From assembly GCA_026075535.2 (NCBI GenBank), contig AP026540.1, forward strand, positions 4,030,001 to 4,094,000: a stretch of DNA of 64,000 bases. The letters are read 5' to 3'. The translations under genes and the position numbers were made by a program. Shown here piece by piece: positions 44,059 through 55,434 of the stretch (the stretch's first letter is position 1; each line of letters opens with the position of its first letter). The notes below the pieces were generated by a model, which saw only the letters and a list, made by a program, of their open reading frames with translations, ran no database searches and was not told the DNA's origin. The DNA comes from Tricholoma matsutake (lineage: Eukaryota; Basidiomycota; Agaricomycetes; Agaricales; Tricholomataceae).

Positions 44059-44714
44059 TGTTACAATTTTCCTTGTAACTCATGGAACCCGACGCACCTG
44101 ACGATCCCCTCCAGACAGGAGGCACCCCTTGATTCATGCCTAGGGCATGTCCTTGGCACCAGACACACACACGACACATGCCGACTGTATGCATTCAATC
44201 CCCTTCCCGTGGAAGGCACCCTTGATGCATGGTGACTCCATGCACCCGAACCCACTCCCACACATGCTGTGATACGACAGCCCCCTGACATGAGGTCCAT
44301 GATGTCGGACTCTCACGATCGACATGCTGCGCCACAGCATATCCTTGACATCGGATGCCTCATGCAAGGCATGAGGCCTATTGTTTCTATTCTTACTCGA
44401 TACGCATCTATCTTTCCGATTGGATGATAAGGACCTCCCTCATAGTATAAGTACTGCAACTCATAGTAGGGATGTCCTTAGTTTAGATCTAGGCAATTAA
44501 CAGCCTTAACTTGCAACTCGCGAACTTACTCGAAACCACTAAGGAAGCCCCTTAGTGCATGAACCTGAACGACTCTGCGCAGAAGCCCTGCTAGAGTGCA
44601 CTACCTATCTTACGTCGGATGCTCCGAGTAAGACTAGTGCTGAACGACTCATCGAGGAAGCACCTCGTCGAACGACATCAACTAGATCGAGTGGTTGAGG
44701 CTTCGCCCTTAACA
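44059..44714 (+). repeat. 3' LTR of the nested gypsy element
   Basis: 656 bp, the single-unit version of the U3 block. It is followed by ATATC at 44715-44719. Confidence 0.9.
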
Positions 44715-44719
44715 ATATC

Positions 44720-47700
44720 AGGTCGCATTCTGAGCATCAGATACAATAAAGATCCGATCACAGACTGATATTTTGATCTAAGCGCCGCGTTTGGTGTCGC
44801 TGTGTTTTCCGACGATTTGTAACCAGTTGGGAGCGGAGTGGGGGCAGCTTTGGCATTTGTCATCTCGAACCTCTCGAGCACTTTGGTGAGATATTCAGTT
44901 TGATCGAGTTTGATTTTGCTTGCAGTCTGGGTGATGTGCATGCCTAAGAATTCCATGACTTTTTCAGTACTATGGCACTCCCAATGCTTCAGACAAGCAT
45001 TCTTCTTTTCATCCACAAGTTTCTTGTTCTTCTCCATGAACAAGCCATCATCAACATAGACCAGTGCAATAACAATGTTGCCTGTCTTAGGATCCTTGTG
45101 TATGAAAATGCTGGCATTGGAGCTGGTGTGCACAAACCCAATGGTGCACATAAATGCCTCTAGCTCTTTCCACCATGCTAGTGAGGCCTGTTTAAGGCCA
45201 TACCATGCTCGGCGTAAGCGCATTACTTTGCGCTCTTTTCCCTCGAGTCTGAAACCCTTGGGTTGATCCATATAGATCTCCTCTTCTAGTTTGCTGTATA
45301 AAAATGCAGTTTTTACATCTAGACTGGTCATATACATGCCTTCTAGAGACGCAAGTGCAAACATGAGGCATACGGTCTTGTAGCGGACTACTGGTGAGAA
45401 AATCTCATCGAAGTCAACACCTTCGACTTGTGAAAAGCCTTTCGCCACGAGTCTGGCTCGTTTTCTTCTGTCCGATTTCACGGAGAAAACCCATCTATTT
45501 TTGATCGTTTTTCGATCATGTGGAAGATCGACGATGTCATAGACTTGTCGCTTGCGAAGAGCCTCTAATTCTTCATGACAAGCCTGTTTCCACTCAAGTT
45601 GCTGCTGCCATGGTAGGCACGCAATATCGCAAAATTGGTTTGGAACTTGGCTTATTTCGCTTGATGGTGTGACTGGTTTTGACAACAGCCAGTGAATAAG
45701 CTTATCTCCACCTTCCTTGGTTATCTTTTGAATATAACCTGCTTTGTCCAGTTCCCCCATTGGGTGATCATGTTCTTGATTATTGGAATCAGGCACACTC
45801 TTGTGGGGTGCCAAACTCAGTCCAGCAACTGGTTCTTGCTGTTGAGATCGTGGTCGTGTTTGGTTATGATCCGAATCTTGACCCACAGATCTCTTCCAAT
45901 ATCAATCACGTGCAATGTCTCTCTCTATGTCAGAGGGGAGTCGCTTCTCTCCATAGGTATTGCCAGGATGGTTTGGGATGTTCCTCTGCCTGCCTGATCG
46001 ATGGGGCAATTGCTGCCATTCCTGTTGATCTTCACATCTTGGACAAAAGTCATCAGTGGTTACTGGAGGCAGCAGTGGAGGAGCGTCAGTTGCATCATCA
46101 TGCGCCTTTTGCTCACTTGGTACATCATCATCATCATCATTTTCTGATGATGGAGGAAGGGGCAGATTTTGTGGCAGTATAGAATCATCACCATCTATTC
46201 CAGATGAGTGGTCATCATCTTCTGGTTCTGGAGGTGGAAAATTACCAAGGTCTGTCTTGGCAGGAGTTTTAGCTCTGGGACAATGTTTCATCAAATAGTG
46301 CCATAGCACCAATGAATATTGCGCCATTAAGTCGCATGAAATGGTATGCTTTAATGCCATCTTCTAATCCAAGGTATGTCATTAACTCCGATCAAGGAGC
46401 TAATGTGGTTGGACATTTCTCCTTGGGTAGATAGACATAAGCACCGCAACCGAAGACCTTCAGATTGTTTAGATCTGGGCGGACCTTCATCAGGTCCTCA
46501 AAAGGTGTCAGCCATTTCAGGTGCCTTATTGTGGGGTTCGGTTGTATGGGTGTGTTGCATGTTCAATGCAAAATTCCCACCATGATTGTGGTAGACAAGC
46601 GGTAGATCGCAGGGTTTGCAACTTTTCCATTATTGTCCTTATGGCGCACTCTGCACGCCCGTTCTGTTGGTGAATGTGGGGTGCAGACATCTCTATTTTG
46701 ATGCCAAAATCCTTGAGCATATTTTGTAGCTCACGATCTTTGAACTCCCCCCCTGGATCAACACACCAGTGCTTGATTGTAGCACCATACTGGGTCAAAG
46801 CCATTGCCTGAAATTGTCTAATTGCTGCAGCAGCGTCAGACTTCTTTCTAAGGCACTGGACCCAGATATGTGACATCTTGTCATCCAGAAATACAATAAA
46901 GTGTTTATGTTTGTGGTATGATAGTACTGGGAGTTCCTTTAGATTGGAATGTATTAATTCAAAGGGTTTCTCTGCCCATGAATTTGATTCGGGAAGAGAT
47001 TTTGATGTCATTTTCCCTTCAGCGCACCCTGGACATATAATTTTGTCTTTAGGAATAATTAAATTCCTCAGGAATTTGATGGTGCTATTAGGCATTTTCC
47101 CTAGCGCCTCTTTGGATGGGTGTCCAAGTTGCCTATGCCAAGTCAAGTAGTCAGCAATGTATATGGTTGCGACATTGACCTTTTTGGTGCTCATTATATG
47201 AGTCCGAGCCCAATAAATCGTGTCACTTCTCCTAAGAGGGACACAATGCATAATTGGGTTTCCTTTCTCAATAAATGAAATGTGTGCAGAGGAACCATGC
47301 ACATCACTTCCGTCTTGTAAGAAGACGCCCATTGACATTAATCGAGTATTAATGTCGGGTATGTAGTAGATGGGGTATAATCGTGTTTCACGCATCTCTG
47401 ACTTCCCATGACATACTACCTGATGTCTAATGAAGACTGCTCCTTTTCCTACTATATGAGTAGTACCTGTGGCTGTTTGAACCAAGGTAGAGTCCTTTCT
47501 CGGTAAAGGCTCGTAAGAAGTGAAGTGTTTTGATGTGCCTGAATCCATGATCCAGTCGGCACCTTTCTTACAATTTCCATTTGCACACATAACACATATA
47601 TTAAGATCTAAATAGTTCCATGATACATTTAATAGTGGTAAAATTTCACATGAAAAGTTTGCTGTAATCATTGGAATATTAATCTTAGTGCTTGTGGCAG

Positions 47701-47893
47701 GGAAAAGGACTGACCTGTCATCATATCCTCCTGTTTCAAGCGGTTCATCGACAAGCATCTCGTCGACAGCTTTCCATACTTCCTCATCAGAAACTGGAGG
47801 TTCCAATCTGAGGGAGACGATGTCATCTTCTACCTCCACGATCCTCGGTTCTGGTTCAATCCTCCTCCTCTTACCTTCTCGCACCGTTGTCAC
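44720..47893 (-). pseudogene. Copia protease-integrase-RT, upstream of the nested insertion
   Basis: Protease has WIMDSGTSKHFT. The pre-integrase zinc region has WHRQLGHPSKEALG...CPGCAEGK. Integrase has IHSNLKELP, where the first Asp is Asn (46945-46943), then VDPGGEFKD and NGRAECAIRTI, where Arg became Cys. After a shift and stops around 46525-46360, a linker with Asp/Glu/Pro runs leads to RT (45890-44720) with NRWVFSVKSD, SLDVKTAFLYSKLEEEIYM and an intact ALVYVDDGLF. It stops at the insertion (MLRMRPDI). Confidence 0.85.
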
Positions 47894-48009
47894 AGATTTT
47901 TTGTGCTGTGTGGAAGATGCATTTGCTCAAGGGTGTCTCAAGCTTGCTGATATTCGGCGTAAACCAAATGAGAGGTAGAGGCCGCACCTGTATATGCCTG
48001 TGCAGGCGG

Positions 48010-48920
48010 TCAGCGGCGAGGATTCCTTGTGGGAGTGTGGTCGCGCTTTTCAATGCGCTGAATGAGCAGCATCGGCAGTACGATGGTGCCATTACCATTT
48101 ATGGTGGTAAAGGCACTGGAGGCGAGGTGGGTATGTTTCTCTTTAGGCTTTTCCTCCTTAGTCTTTTTGTCCCCACATCGTCCACATTTTTGGGACGAAT
48201 CTCCATTGTTGTTTTGCCCTTCTTTGGGCTGCCATTTGGGTTTCCCCCTTTGCGTTTGACAGCGGAAAGTTTGTTGGCCTGAGGCTGGCCAGCAGGCTTT
48301 GCTACTGCCGTGCACCTTGAGGCTTCAGCAACAATGGAGTCCTTGACATGTTTAAACGTCAAGGCACTAGTAGTGGTCATGTTAAGAACTGTGGTGGACA
48401 AAGAATCGTACTCGCGTGGCATCGCAGCAAGTAGGATCATCCCCTGAACTAGTTCGGGGATGGCAATGTTGGCAGCCGTGAGGCACTCAAACTTGTCAGT
48501 CATCTTAGCAATCTCTGGTGTGGGATTCGCAGCCAGAATTTTGATTGCTATTGCAGATCCAAAGTCTGCAAAGACTTGGGAGGGGCCATCGACACCATAA
48601 TCGGTGCGAATGAGGTCCCACACCTCCTCAGCAGTGTCCTTGGTGTTGGCATGCTGCTGAATGGAGGGGGCCAGGTGGAGCACTAGGCTACCAATAGCCT
48701 GGTCATTTTTGTCGCTCCAGGTCTGGAGCTTGGTAGTAGCATCTGCTACGAGAGTAGCGTTTGTTGCCATCAAAGGAGGCGCCAGAGGTGGTTTGATTTC
48801 TGCCCCGCTAGTTATCTGCCAGAGGCCCTGAGACCTGAGCCACGCCTTCATGGAGTCGGCCCATTGAATGTAATTTGAGCCATCGAAAGTTTGTATGAGT
48901 TTTTCAAGGGTTGAAGACAT
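48010..48920 (-). pseudogene. Copia gag
   Basis: From ATG 48920 the protein has the copia gag pattern: LIQTFDGSNYIQWADSMKAW, then a UBN2-like core (IGSLVLHLAPSIQQH, TAEEVWDLI). A frame change near 48190 is needed to continue into KCGRCGDKKTKEEKPKEKH, a degraded zinc-knuckle region. Confidence 0.8.
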
Positions 48921-49158
48921 GATTTTGTGGTGGCAGCTGTTTATAAGCGCTCAATCAGTCTTTTATCCAAGAAAACACATTTCACAATCTCAGGAAAAAA
49001 CACTCCTTCAGAGGGGTTAACCCTAGTCAACCTAGGTTTTAAGTGCAGCTCGCAGGGAGCACAATGCAGCTCACGAAGAGCACAAGGTTATAATTTGGAG
49101 ACGATGAAGTCAATGTCGTTCGCAGCCAATTAAGGTGCGTTCGCAATGTGCCCAGCAG

Positions 49159-49170
49159 GGCCCATAACCT
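49159..49170 (-). other. Copia primer site matching the initiator tRNA anticodon arm
   Basis: On the minus strand GGTTATGGGCCC directly follows the 5' LTR. Its complement GGGCCCATAACC is the anticodon stem-loop of eukaryotic initiator tRNA-Met. Priming by a half tRNA cut in the anticodon loop is established for Drosophila copia and Ty5. Confidence 0.8.
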
Positions 49171-49431
49171 GTTGGAGCAGACTATATACGCTGCACAGGG
49201 AAAGAGACAACACGTTCCTTACAACCTACCTGGGGTTTAGTTAGACTTACAGCTAGGGGTTAGCAGAGGTAAGAACACTATGTTCCTACTACAGTACAGG
49301 TTCTCCTTATATACATAATAGTAAGGATATCACATGACTCCAGAGGAATATGCATATGAAACATGTATCAATATTGGTAATTAATGTGGGAGAATATGCA
49401 CATGCAACAATATTGGTAATTAATTTCAACA
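49171..49431 (-). repeat. 5' LTR of the copia element
   Basis: 261 bp, followed by target duplication CTAAA at 49432-49436. Confidence 0.9.
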
Positions 49432-49505
49432 CTAAATCTATGTTATATTGGCTATGCATGCTGCGAGCTGCATCTGCGAGCTGCGCCCAGCTTTGAACAT
49501 CCCTA

Positions 49506-49817
49506 ATAATTGTGTGATGGTGGATTGGCATTTCAGCATCTTGAACATGACCTTTTATTGTCAGATTTATTCTATTCAGCTCAATAAATGCTTGCGGAAA
49601 GTCACCCAATAAAAACACAGTCATGAAACTGACAATTTCTGATCTACCGATATTTTGGCTCACAAATTCCCCCTTGCCAGAGGTGTATGATAAGTGCTGG
49701 CTCGCGTTTGATGTCTGTGAATTGTACTGTTTTGAAAAGAACCCTGTGTCAAACAACGACCACTATTACATATTAAAAATAAATACTTACATGATCAGTT
49801 TTTTTTTGTTAGGAAAC
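49506..49817. promoter_or_regulatory. Upstream region of MRPL35
   Basis: About 310 bp of unique sequence separate the MITE end from the MRPL35 start codon. It ends in a T-rich run and TTAGGAAAC before the ATG. That TTAG could be the acceptor of a leader intron. No clear TATA was seen. Confidence 0.4.
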
Positions 49818-51274
49818 ATGTTCGCCGTGCGCAAGCTTCGAATTCAGAACTGGACTACTATCTTGCTGAGACGCGGTAATCCCCGCAAATGGAACAGGCC
49901 GCTGGCGGAGGGCGTTTTACCTGCGTATGATCGTGCGCTCAAAGTGATTCGTACGGACAGTATACAGCTCCTCAACGAGGCGAGAGAGCTCAGGGCCCTC
50001 GTTGTGAAGCAGGAACGGATAGTACAGCGGCCGGGGGATGAGCCAGAGGTCGAGGAGGCTTTGGAGAAAATGAGAGAGAAGCTATATATTCTTCAAGTGC
50101 AGAGTGAGATCAATTTGCCGGAGGTTAGATGGAGAGTTGCAAATGCTATGGGCGCGTTCTTCTGCCTTCAAAGGGAGAGTTGTTGTTGATCTTCATACTT
50201 AGTGGATATGAGGAAGCCTATTCACCGGCACTTGATAGAACAGAGATGGAGGAAAGAAGGTCGTCTTGACTTGCTGGTTCGTATCTCTCTCTTGACTTTT
50301 GTTGGTTTAGCTAAAATTTCTGCCCACGCCAGATGGAGCGTATACACCAAATGAAGGTTATTCCAGACGTGCTTCCCGACTTGCACCCTTCAATCGACTT
50401 GAATGTCACTGCACGGACATGCGTTGACAAGTTTTGCAAGACAAAACCAATACATGATGTAGCAATTGAGCCGGGAACATTTCTGTCCCCCGAGCAGGTA
50501 TATGCATCAAGTTTATAACTCGACGAGGACTCACGCGCCATGTGCAGACGCTTATGCCTCCTAGATTGTATGCGAATGTGTTCCATACCGACACAAGGCT
50601 TTATACAATGCTCCTTGTTGACCCTGGTGCGTCGGCAACCGAAACTCAAGTATCTGTGTAATTGATAATATTTCAGATGTACCCAATGAGGAAGAGGCAA
50701 CATTCAGCACCTTCCTCCACTGGCTAAAGTAAGCTTTTTGCCATTACGCTGCGTTAGGCTCCAACTTCGTATTCTAGACCCAATGTGCCACTTTCTGCGC
50801 TACACCAAACCCGTATTCCCGACCTGAACTCCCACACTCCCTACATTCCTCCGCATCCTCAACGCGGCACTCCTTATCATCGTTACGTGCTCCTCCTTCT
50901 CCCGCAGCCACCGGCCTCGGGGTCGTCTTACACGCGTAACGCCGAAGCCCGTGCACAGTCAGGCATTACGACTTCGGCCTACCTCAATATACCGCCTGTG
51001 ACCGACGCACAGCGACGCCAGTTTGATGTGCGAGCGTTTGTGGGGCAATGGGGATTAGATGATACCAAGGGCGGAGGTGCCCATATGTGGAGAGAAATAT
51101 GGGACGAGACGGTGTCCAAGATCTATTCAGATTTATTAAGTGAGTCTTTCTCTTGGAGGATCAGGATGCTGATTTGTACTTCCACTTTTCGCAGAGGAGG
51201 AAGAACCGAGTTATGGCAAACCATTGAAGACACATCCGTACGCGGGGTTGAGGAGGACGAAACGATATGTGTAG
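49818..51274 (+). CDS. MRPL35: Mitochondrial ribosomal protein mL38 (MRPL35), PEBP fold
   Basis: This large-subunit mitoribosome protein is encoded in the nucleus and imported. The start ATG 49818 gives a basic, targeting-type N-terminus (MFAVRKLRIQNW). Diagnostic blocks are RKWNRPLAEGVLPAYDRAL, VQSEINLPEVRWRV, KPIHRHLIEQRWRKEG, then the PEBP domain with TLMPPRLYANVFHTDTRLYT, EEATFSTFLHWL and YIPPHPQRGTPYHRYVLLLL, ending HPYAGLRRTKRYV. Exons: 49818 to about 50154, 50203-50276, 50333-50497, 50548-50626, 50677-50728, 50778-51139 and 51195-51274. The other introns are GT-AG; the first seems to use a GC donor. It has no decay and many CpGs, unlike its neighbours, so it is a live host gene. The fold is that of phosphatidylethanolamine-binding proteins, used structurally here. 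Confidence 0.88.
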
Positions 51275-51622
51275 TTGCTTGCTCCGTGGTAGTAAGTATC
51301 AGGTTCAGTGCACATTCATTGGAACTTCATTCCCAGTCAAAACCAGATCTGACCGGAGTGCATAAGAACAAGGGAAATTGAACATTCAATTTGTCTGTTG
51401 AGTTGGGGATGTGTAGGTGAAGTTTAACTAGTTTAGTCAATATGAACATTCATATTGGGTCATCCTGGCACACCGTCTGGTTTCAATAAATTGTATTCCT
51501 TCCTACAGCTAATTGTATAACCGCATAGTATGCTGTCATGACTTGATCTCACTGACTGGATTTACTGTACAGTATTAATCGGATTCATGTATTTGCAACA
51601 GCTTTACTTAGATTACTACATA
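51275..51622. other. 3' flank of MRPL35
   Basis: This is probable 3' UTR and terminator sequence, with AATAAATTG at about 51486 as a possible polyadenylation signal. No other gene is seen. Confidence 0.4.
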
Positions 51623-52128
51623 CACAAGAGGCAGAGCAATATATTACCCTGAAGAATATGTTGGGAATAATAGGGAAAAAAGACACTTTTTCCCTGGGGA
51701 AAAATAAAAGGAACCATCAGTAAAAAAATGTTATTTTCCCCACACTTTTTTCTTTGCTCTTGCTCAGCAAAAATAACTCATTCATTCCCAGGAGAAAATC
51801 AGGTAAAAATGGAGGGGAAATATATCTTTTTTTCCACATTTTTTCTCCTGACTTCCACAATTTTTTCACCTAGAAACAGATTAGTTATTTTTCCACAGAG
51901 AAAAATGTGGGAATATGTGGGAAAATGACCTTTTTCCCCCTAATGTTCACAAGTTTTTCTCCTGGAAACAGATTAGTTGTTTTCCTGCAGCAACCAAAAG
52001 GACAAAGTGTGGGAAAATAACATATTCTTACTGATGGTTCCTTTTATTTTTCCCCAGTGAAAAAGTGTCTTTTTCTCCCATTATTCCCAACATTTTCTCC
52101 AGGGTAATATATTGCTCTGCCTCTTGTG
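51623..52128. mobile_element. 506-bp fold-back MITE
   Basis: The ends CACAAGAGGCAGAGCAATAT (51623 on) and its reverse complement (to 52128) extend into imperfect inverted arms of about 130 bp. These contain GGGAAAAAAGACACTTTTTC and GGTTCCTTTTATTTTTCCCC. It is flanked by ATA on both sides, a possible 3-bp duplication. There is no gene inside. Confidence 0.8.
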
Positions 52129-52549
52129 ATAGTGAATTCAGACCTCGCACCTTGTGGATTCCTCTGATTTTCTAGCTGCCTAGTGGTTATAGTTGCCCTC
52201 ATAGTTACAGTACAGCATGATCACTAAGATACCTCATTTCCATTACAATGGGACAGTACTAGTTCACTGCTTCAGGAAACCCAGTTGCTTCTGAGCAACA
52301 TTAAGCCCATGCAGGCACGAAACAGCTTGCTGTATCTTAGTACTCACCACTCACATCAACTTGGCTTGAACTTGGCATCAAGATTCAATACAAAATTTGG
52401 TGTCATTATTCTCCAATTTTACCCGCTCCAGTTTAAGCTTGGTTTAGAGAGGTTTAGACTCTTTAGAGGTGGTTATTTCAAGTTCACATGAATGTCCAGC
52501 TGTTACTGAGCCAAATGTGACTTCTGGGAACTAGCCTCTGAGGCAGGTT
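52129..52549. other. Unassigned spacer
   Basis: About 420 bp without a recognisable gene or repeat. Confidence 0.4.
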
Positions 52550-52663
52550 CACCTAACCTTTCCACAATACCTTATATATTAGTTGACATGATCCTATCAT
52601 GTTATGCCTATTGATCTGTGTTAGATCTACAGATATCCCTTACCTGCTGGTACATATATCCCT
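52550..52663 (+). repeat. Relic of a KDZ terminal inverted repeat
   Basis: CACCTAACCTTTCCACAATAC onward follows the first ~115 bp of the KDZ end at 10059, with scattered differences including C-to-T changes. It then runs into the palindromic minisatellite instead of the rest of the repeat. No partner end is in the window. Confidence 0.75.
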
Positions 52664-52699
52664 TCAATATAGCTAAACTTAGATAGACTATCAAGGGGG

Positions 52700-52965
52700 T
52701 GGCAGAACAGCCGTCCACCCCACAAGCAGTTGCTCATGAGGCTGGAGGCATGTGGTGCATCATCTGTCATCCATGGGGTTGTTGTTGTTGTCCCTGTTGT
52801 CCCTGTGGTCTCACACCCCATATTCACCCCGCAAGCAGTGGCTCACAGCAGTAGTGGGGGGTACTGGTTGTTGTCGGTGTTGTGGGGGTCTCCTGTTCAT
52901 CGTTCCCCTGTCATCATCTCTCCTCCCTCGTCACTCCACCCCATGAGCAGTTGCTCATGAGGCTG
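52700..52965. repeat. Palindromic minisatellite, second locus
   Basis: Three diverged units with CAAGCAGTTGCTCATGAGGC, CAAGCAGTGGCTCAC and TGAGCAGTTGCTCATGAGGC, separated by GTTGTTGTC-type spacers. It is related to 8870-9085. Confidence 0.7.
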
Positions 52966-53004
52966 GGCATGGTTGGTGTGCCATCATGACATGGCAGCAT
53001 TGGC

Positions 53005-53232
53005 ATGGTCTCGCGTCCATCCCTTGTTGAGATTTCAGAGAGATTGTATGAACTGGAATGCTACTTGGGATTGCAGGGTGGCAGTACACAGCCAATAATG
53101 ATGTATGATGGGATTGTGGCCAAAAATGTTCACATCAGATTATCTTCTGGAGCATTTTCAAAATCTAGATCTTCAATGGCTTCCTCTGGTATGTTTGAAA
53201 CCTCCATTGAAAGAGCAACTACTGGATCCTGA
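53005..53232 (-). pseudogene. Possible short coding relic
   Basis: On the minus strand the frame reads ALSMEVSNIPEEAIEDLDFE and continues past a stop into hydrophobic sequence. Composition is protein-like, but the family is not recognised and it could be chance. Confidence 0.2.
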
Positions 53233-53270
53233 TGGTTAAACAGACACAAAGGACGTACAATCAGCTATAG

Positions 53271-53976
53271 TGTCAAGAACCGTTCCTCGCCCGATTGGAA
53301 CCCGCATCCATCTGACTCTTTCCCACACATCGAACATGACTTTTGTCTACGCCTCCCGATTTTGTTCCTGGCCGCCTTGCACTGCCCACGCTGCTGTGCA
53401 TCAGGCCACCTTGTACAGCATCCACGGCTGCCTTTCCAAGGCTGCCGTCTCTATTGCAAATTTGACTACAGATTCCTGTGTGGCTCCCGTAGGTAATTTA
53501 TCTATGCAGTTGAGACACTGCCGCAGTCTTTGTTCCTGTTCCGCATTATTCCGGACTACAGTATTTAAGCTTAGTTAGTTTTGCCTTGTATTCCTCAGTT
53601 CGTATATCGACATAGACTCGACTTTACCCTGCCAATCTAAAACCTCCTTCTACTCCAACCCCTGTCCTCTAATAGTCTGAACTACATTTGACTCAACCTC
53701 TAGTCTCCCTCCGAAGTTCTAGTCTCATCTGAACTCAACCTAAGTCCCTCCATACTCCTCCCCACGTTTACCTGCACTTTCCCGCTCCTACCTCTAAACC
53801 CTCGACTTGAAATTAGGACACCAGATGAGGTGAAGGGTGCAGCTTCTTACAAGCTGAAGCCAAGTCCTTTCCATTCCCCCTCCCGCAGAATCCGCATCGT
53901 CCCGACAATCTCCCACTATCATCACCTGCAGTGTCCGGATGGATTCCGAAGCGACCTCTAGGATCAGTTCTTAACA
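53271..53976 (+). repeat. 5' LTR of the 53-61 kb gypsy element
   Basis: 706 bp, TGTCAAGAACCG...GTTCTTAACA, with TATTTAAG at 53562-53569. The target duplication TATAG is at 53266-53270. Confidence 0.92.
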
Positions 53977-53978
53977 GT

Positions 53979-53989
53979 ATATACAAACT
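53979..53989 (+). other. Self-priming primer-binding site, one mismatch
   Basis: ATATACAAACT starts two bases after the LTR and pairs with AGTTCGTATAT at 53597-53607 in 10 of 11 positions. The mismatch is what a CpG-to-CpA change in an ancestral ATATACGAACT would give. The LTR partner lies 35 bases after TATTTAAG. Confidence 0.6.
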
Positions 53990-54205
53990 CACACTTCACT
54001 CGTCTCTTCTCCTATGACCCCAACCAAAACTTGCCAGCACGCAACCAGAAACTCTCAGTGCGCCGGTACCATTCCAGGGATCTCTGCAATCCAGCGATCC
54101 ACACTTTCTAGCCCACGACCCGCCTCAACATTCGGAGTAACTTCCAGACCTTCCAACATTTTCTGACAAATCGGTTTCGGAGCCCCATCAATCAGTGCAA
54201 ACCTC

Positions 54206-55381
54206 ATGTCTACTCAAGCTCAACAATCTCCCGCAAATCCAGAAGAACCCTGACCCACGACTCCCCTTGAGTACGTAGGGGGCATCAACCAGCCTGAACC
54301 CTATGGGTTGGAAGATCGTGGTCTAGAGGATGGACCTCCCGGTGGACCCGACGACCCTAGTGGTCCAGACGGCCCTGGGGGTGACCCCGATCCCAATGAT
54401 CCTGATGATCAACCTCCCACGGGGGGAAACCCTGATCCAGGGGATAGGTTCATAGATGTTCTTTACAACCTCTCAGAGAGTATCCACACCCTCCGACAAA
54501 ATAATGCATCCAAGACTGAGAAAATCAAAGTTCGCGACCCCGACACCTTCGATGGCTCCAACCCAAAGAAACTTAGAGACTTCCTAGTCTCGTGTAACCT
54601 TCCTTTCCGTGACCATCTGCACATATTTTCTTCTGATGAGAAAAAGATCATATTTATCCTTTCTTATCTCAAGGGATCAGCTCTCAGCTGGTTTGAGACG
54701 ACCCAACCAATTCCGCACACTGGATGTGGGATTATGAGGCTTTTCTCGCTGAACTAGAGAGTAACTTCGGCCCGCACGACCCGCTCGGGGATGCAGAAAA
54801 AGCTCTTTCCGATTTAGCAATGAAGAAAAGTGGTCGCATCACAAAGTATAATGTTGACTTTTGGGTATTAGCTTCTAGGGTCAACTGGAATGAGGCAGCC
54901 CTCCGTGACTGCTATTTCCACGGTCTTCCACTCCGACTTCATATAGAAGTCCTTCGGGGTGGTAAACCTGACACCCTTGCAGGACTGCACTTGAAAGTGC
55001 AGGACTGACAATATCTACTGGATGCAGGAAGATGAAACCCGGTTCAAAACTAAGAATTCTGGGAACTCTTCTAATCCTGTCAAGAAGGACACCCCCAAAG
55101 GTTCCTCCCAGTCCACCAATCAATCCTCGTTGAGCTCTCCTTGGGGAAACTCCTCCAACCAGCAGCCCTCCATGACAAAGAACACGTCCAAGTCGTCCAT
55201 CTCCGACAAGTTGGGGAAGAACGGCAAACTTACTGCGGATGAACGAGAATGTCACATGCGGGAAAGACTTTGCCTCTACTGCGGTGAAGAAGGGCACGTA
55301 GCAGGAAACTGCCTGAAATCCAAAGCCGCAAAAGCCCATGCATCCACTGTCGTTCCCGAGACTATGGACTCGGAAAAATAG
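54206..55381 (+). pseudogene. Gag of the 53-61 kb gypsy element
   Basis: It starts MSTQAQQSPANPEEP at 54206, with TGA at 54251-54253 where Arg fits. A Gly/Pro/Asp-rich region precedes the capsid core (DPDTFDGSNPKKLRDFLV, FILSYLKGSALSWFE). A shift near 54705 moves to AFLAELESNFGPHDPLGDAE, and a second near 55010 restores the frame. The C-terminus has an intact knuckle CLYCGEEGHVAGNC. Confidence 0.85.
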
Positions 55382-55434
55382 TCTGCAACCCTCAGGATAC
55401 AGCCATTGGGGCTGGGGGTTGCGTTGACCTTACC

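Larger units (their letters stand above)
36567..44714 (+). mobile_element. Ty3/gypsy chromodomain element with extra 3' ORFs, nested in copia
   Basis: The 8,148-bp element has LTRs of 734 and 656 bp and exact duplication ATATC. Order is 5' LTR, self-priming site, gag, pol, a zinc-knuckle ORF, a small membrane-protein ORF, purine tract GCGAGGGGGTAA, 3' LTR. It is inactivated by many TGA codons and a few indels. Confidence 0.92.
35655..49431 (-). mobile_element. Ty1/copia retrotransposon, split by a nested gypsy element
   Basis: LTRs of 262 and 261 bp differ at about five positions. The duplication CTAAA is at 35650-35654 and 49432-49436. Without the nested element it is about 5.6 kb. Domain order on the minus strand is gag, protease, integrase, RT, RNase H, as in Ty1/copia. 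The gypsy element entered the RT-RNase H junction at ATATC. Confidence 0.92.
35094..49503. mobile_element. Tc1/mariner-type MITE split by the copia element
   Basis: GGGACATTCAAAGCTGGGC (35094-35112) is matched inverted at 49503-49485 (GGGATGTTCAAAGCTGGGC). Similarity continues imperfectly for about 75 bp inward, and both ends are bounded by TA (35092-35093 and 49504-49505). Without the 13.8-kb copia insertion the element is about 630 bp. No gene of its own is visible. Confidence 0.5.
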
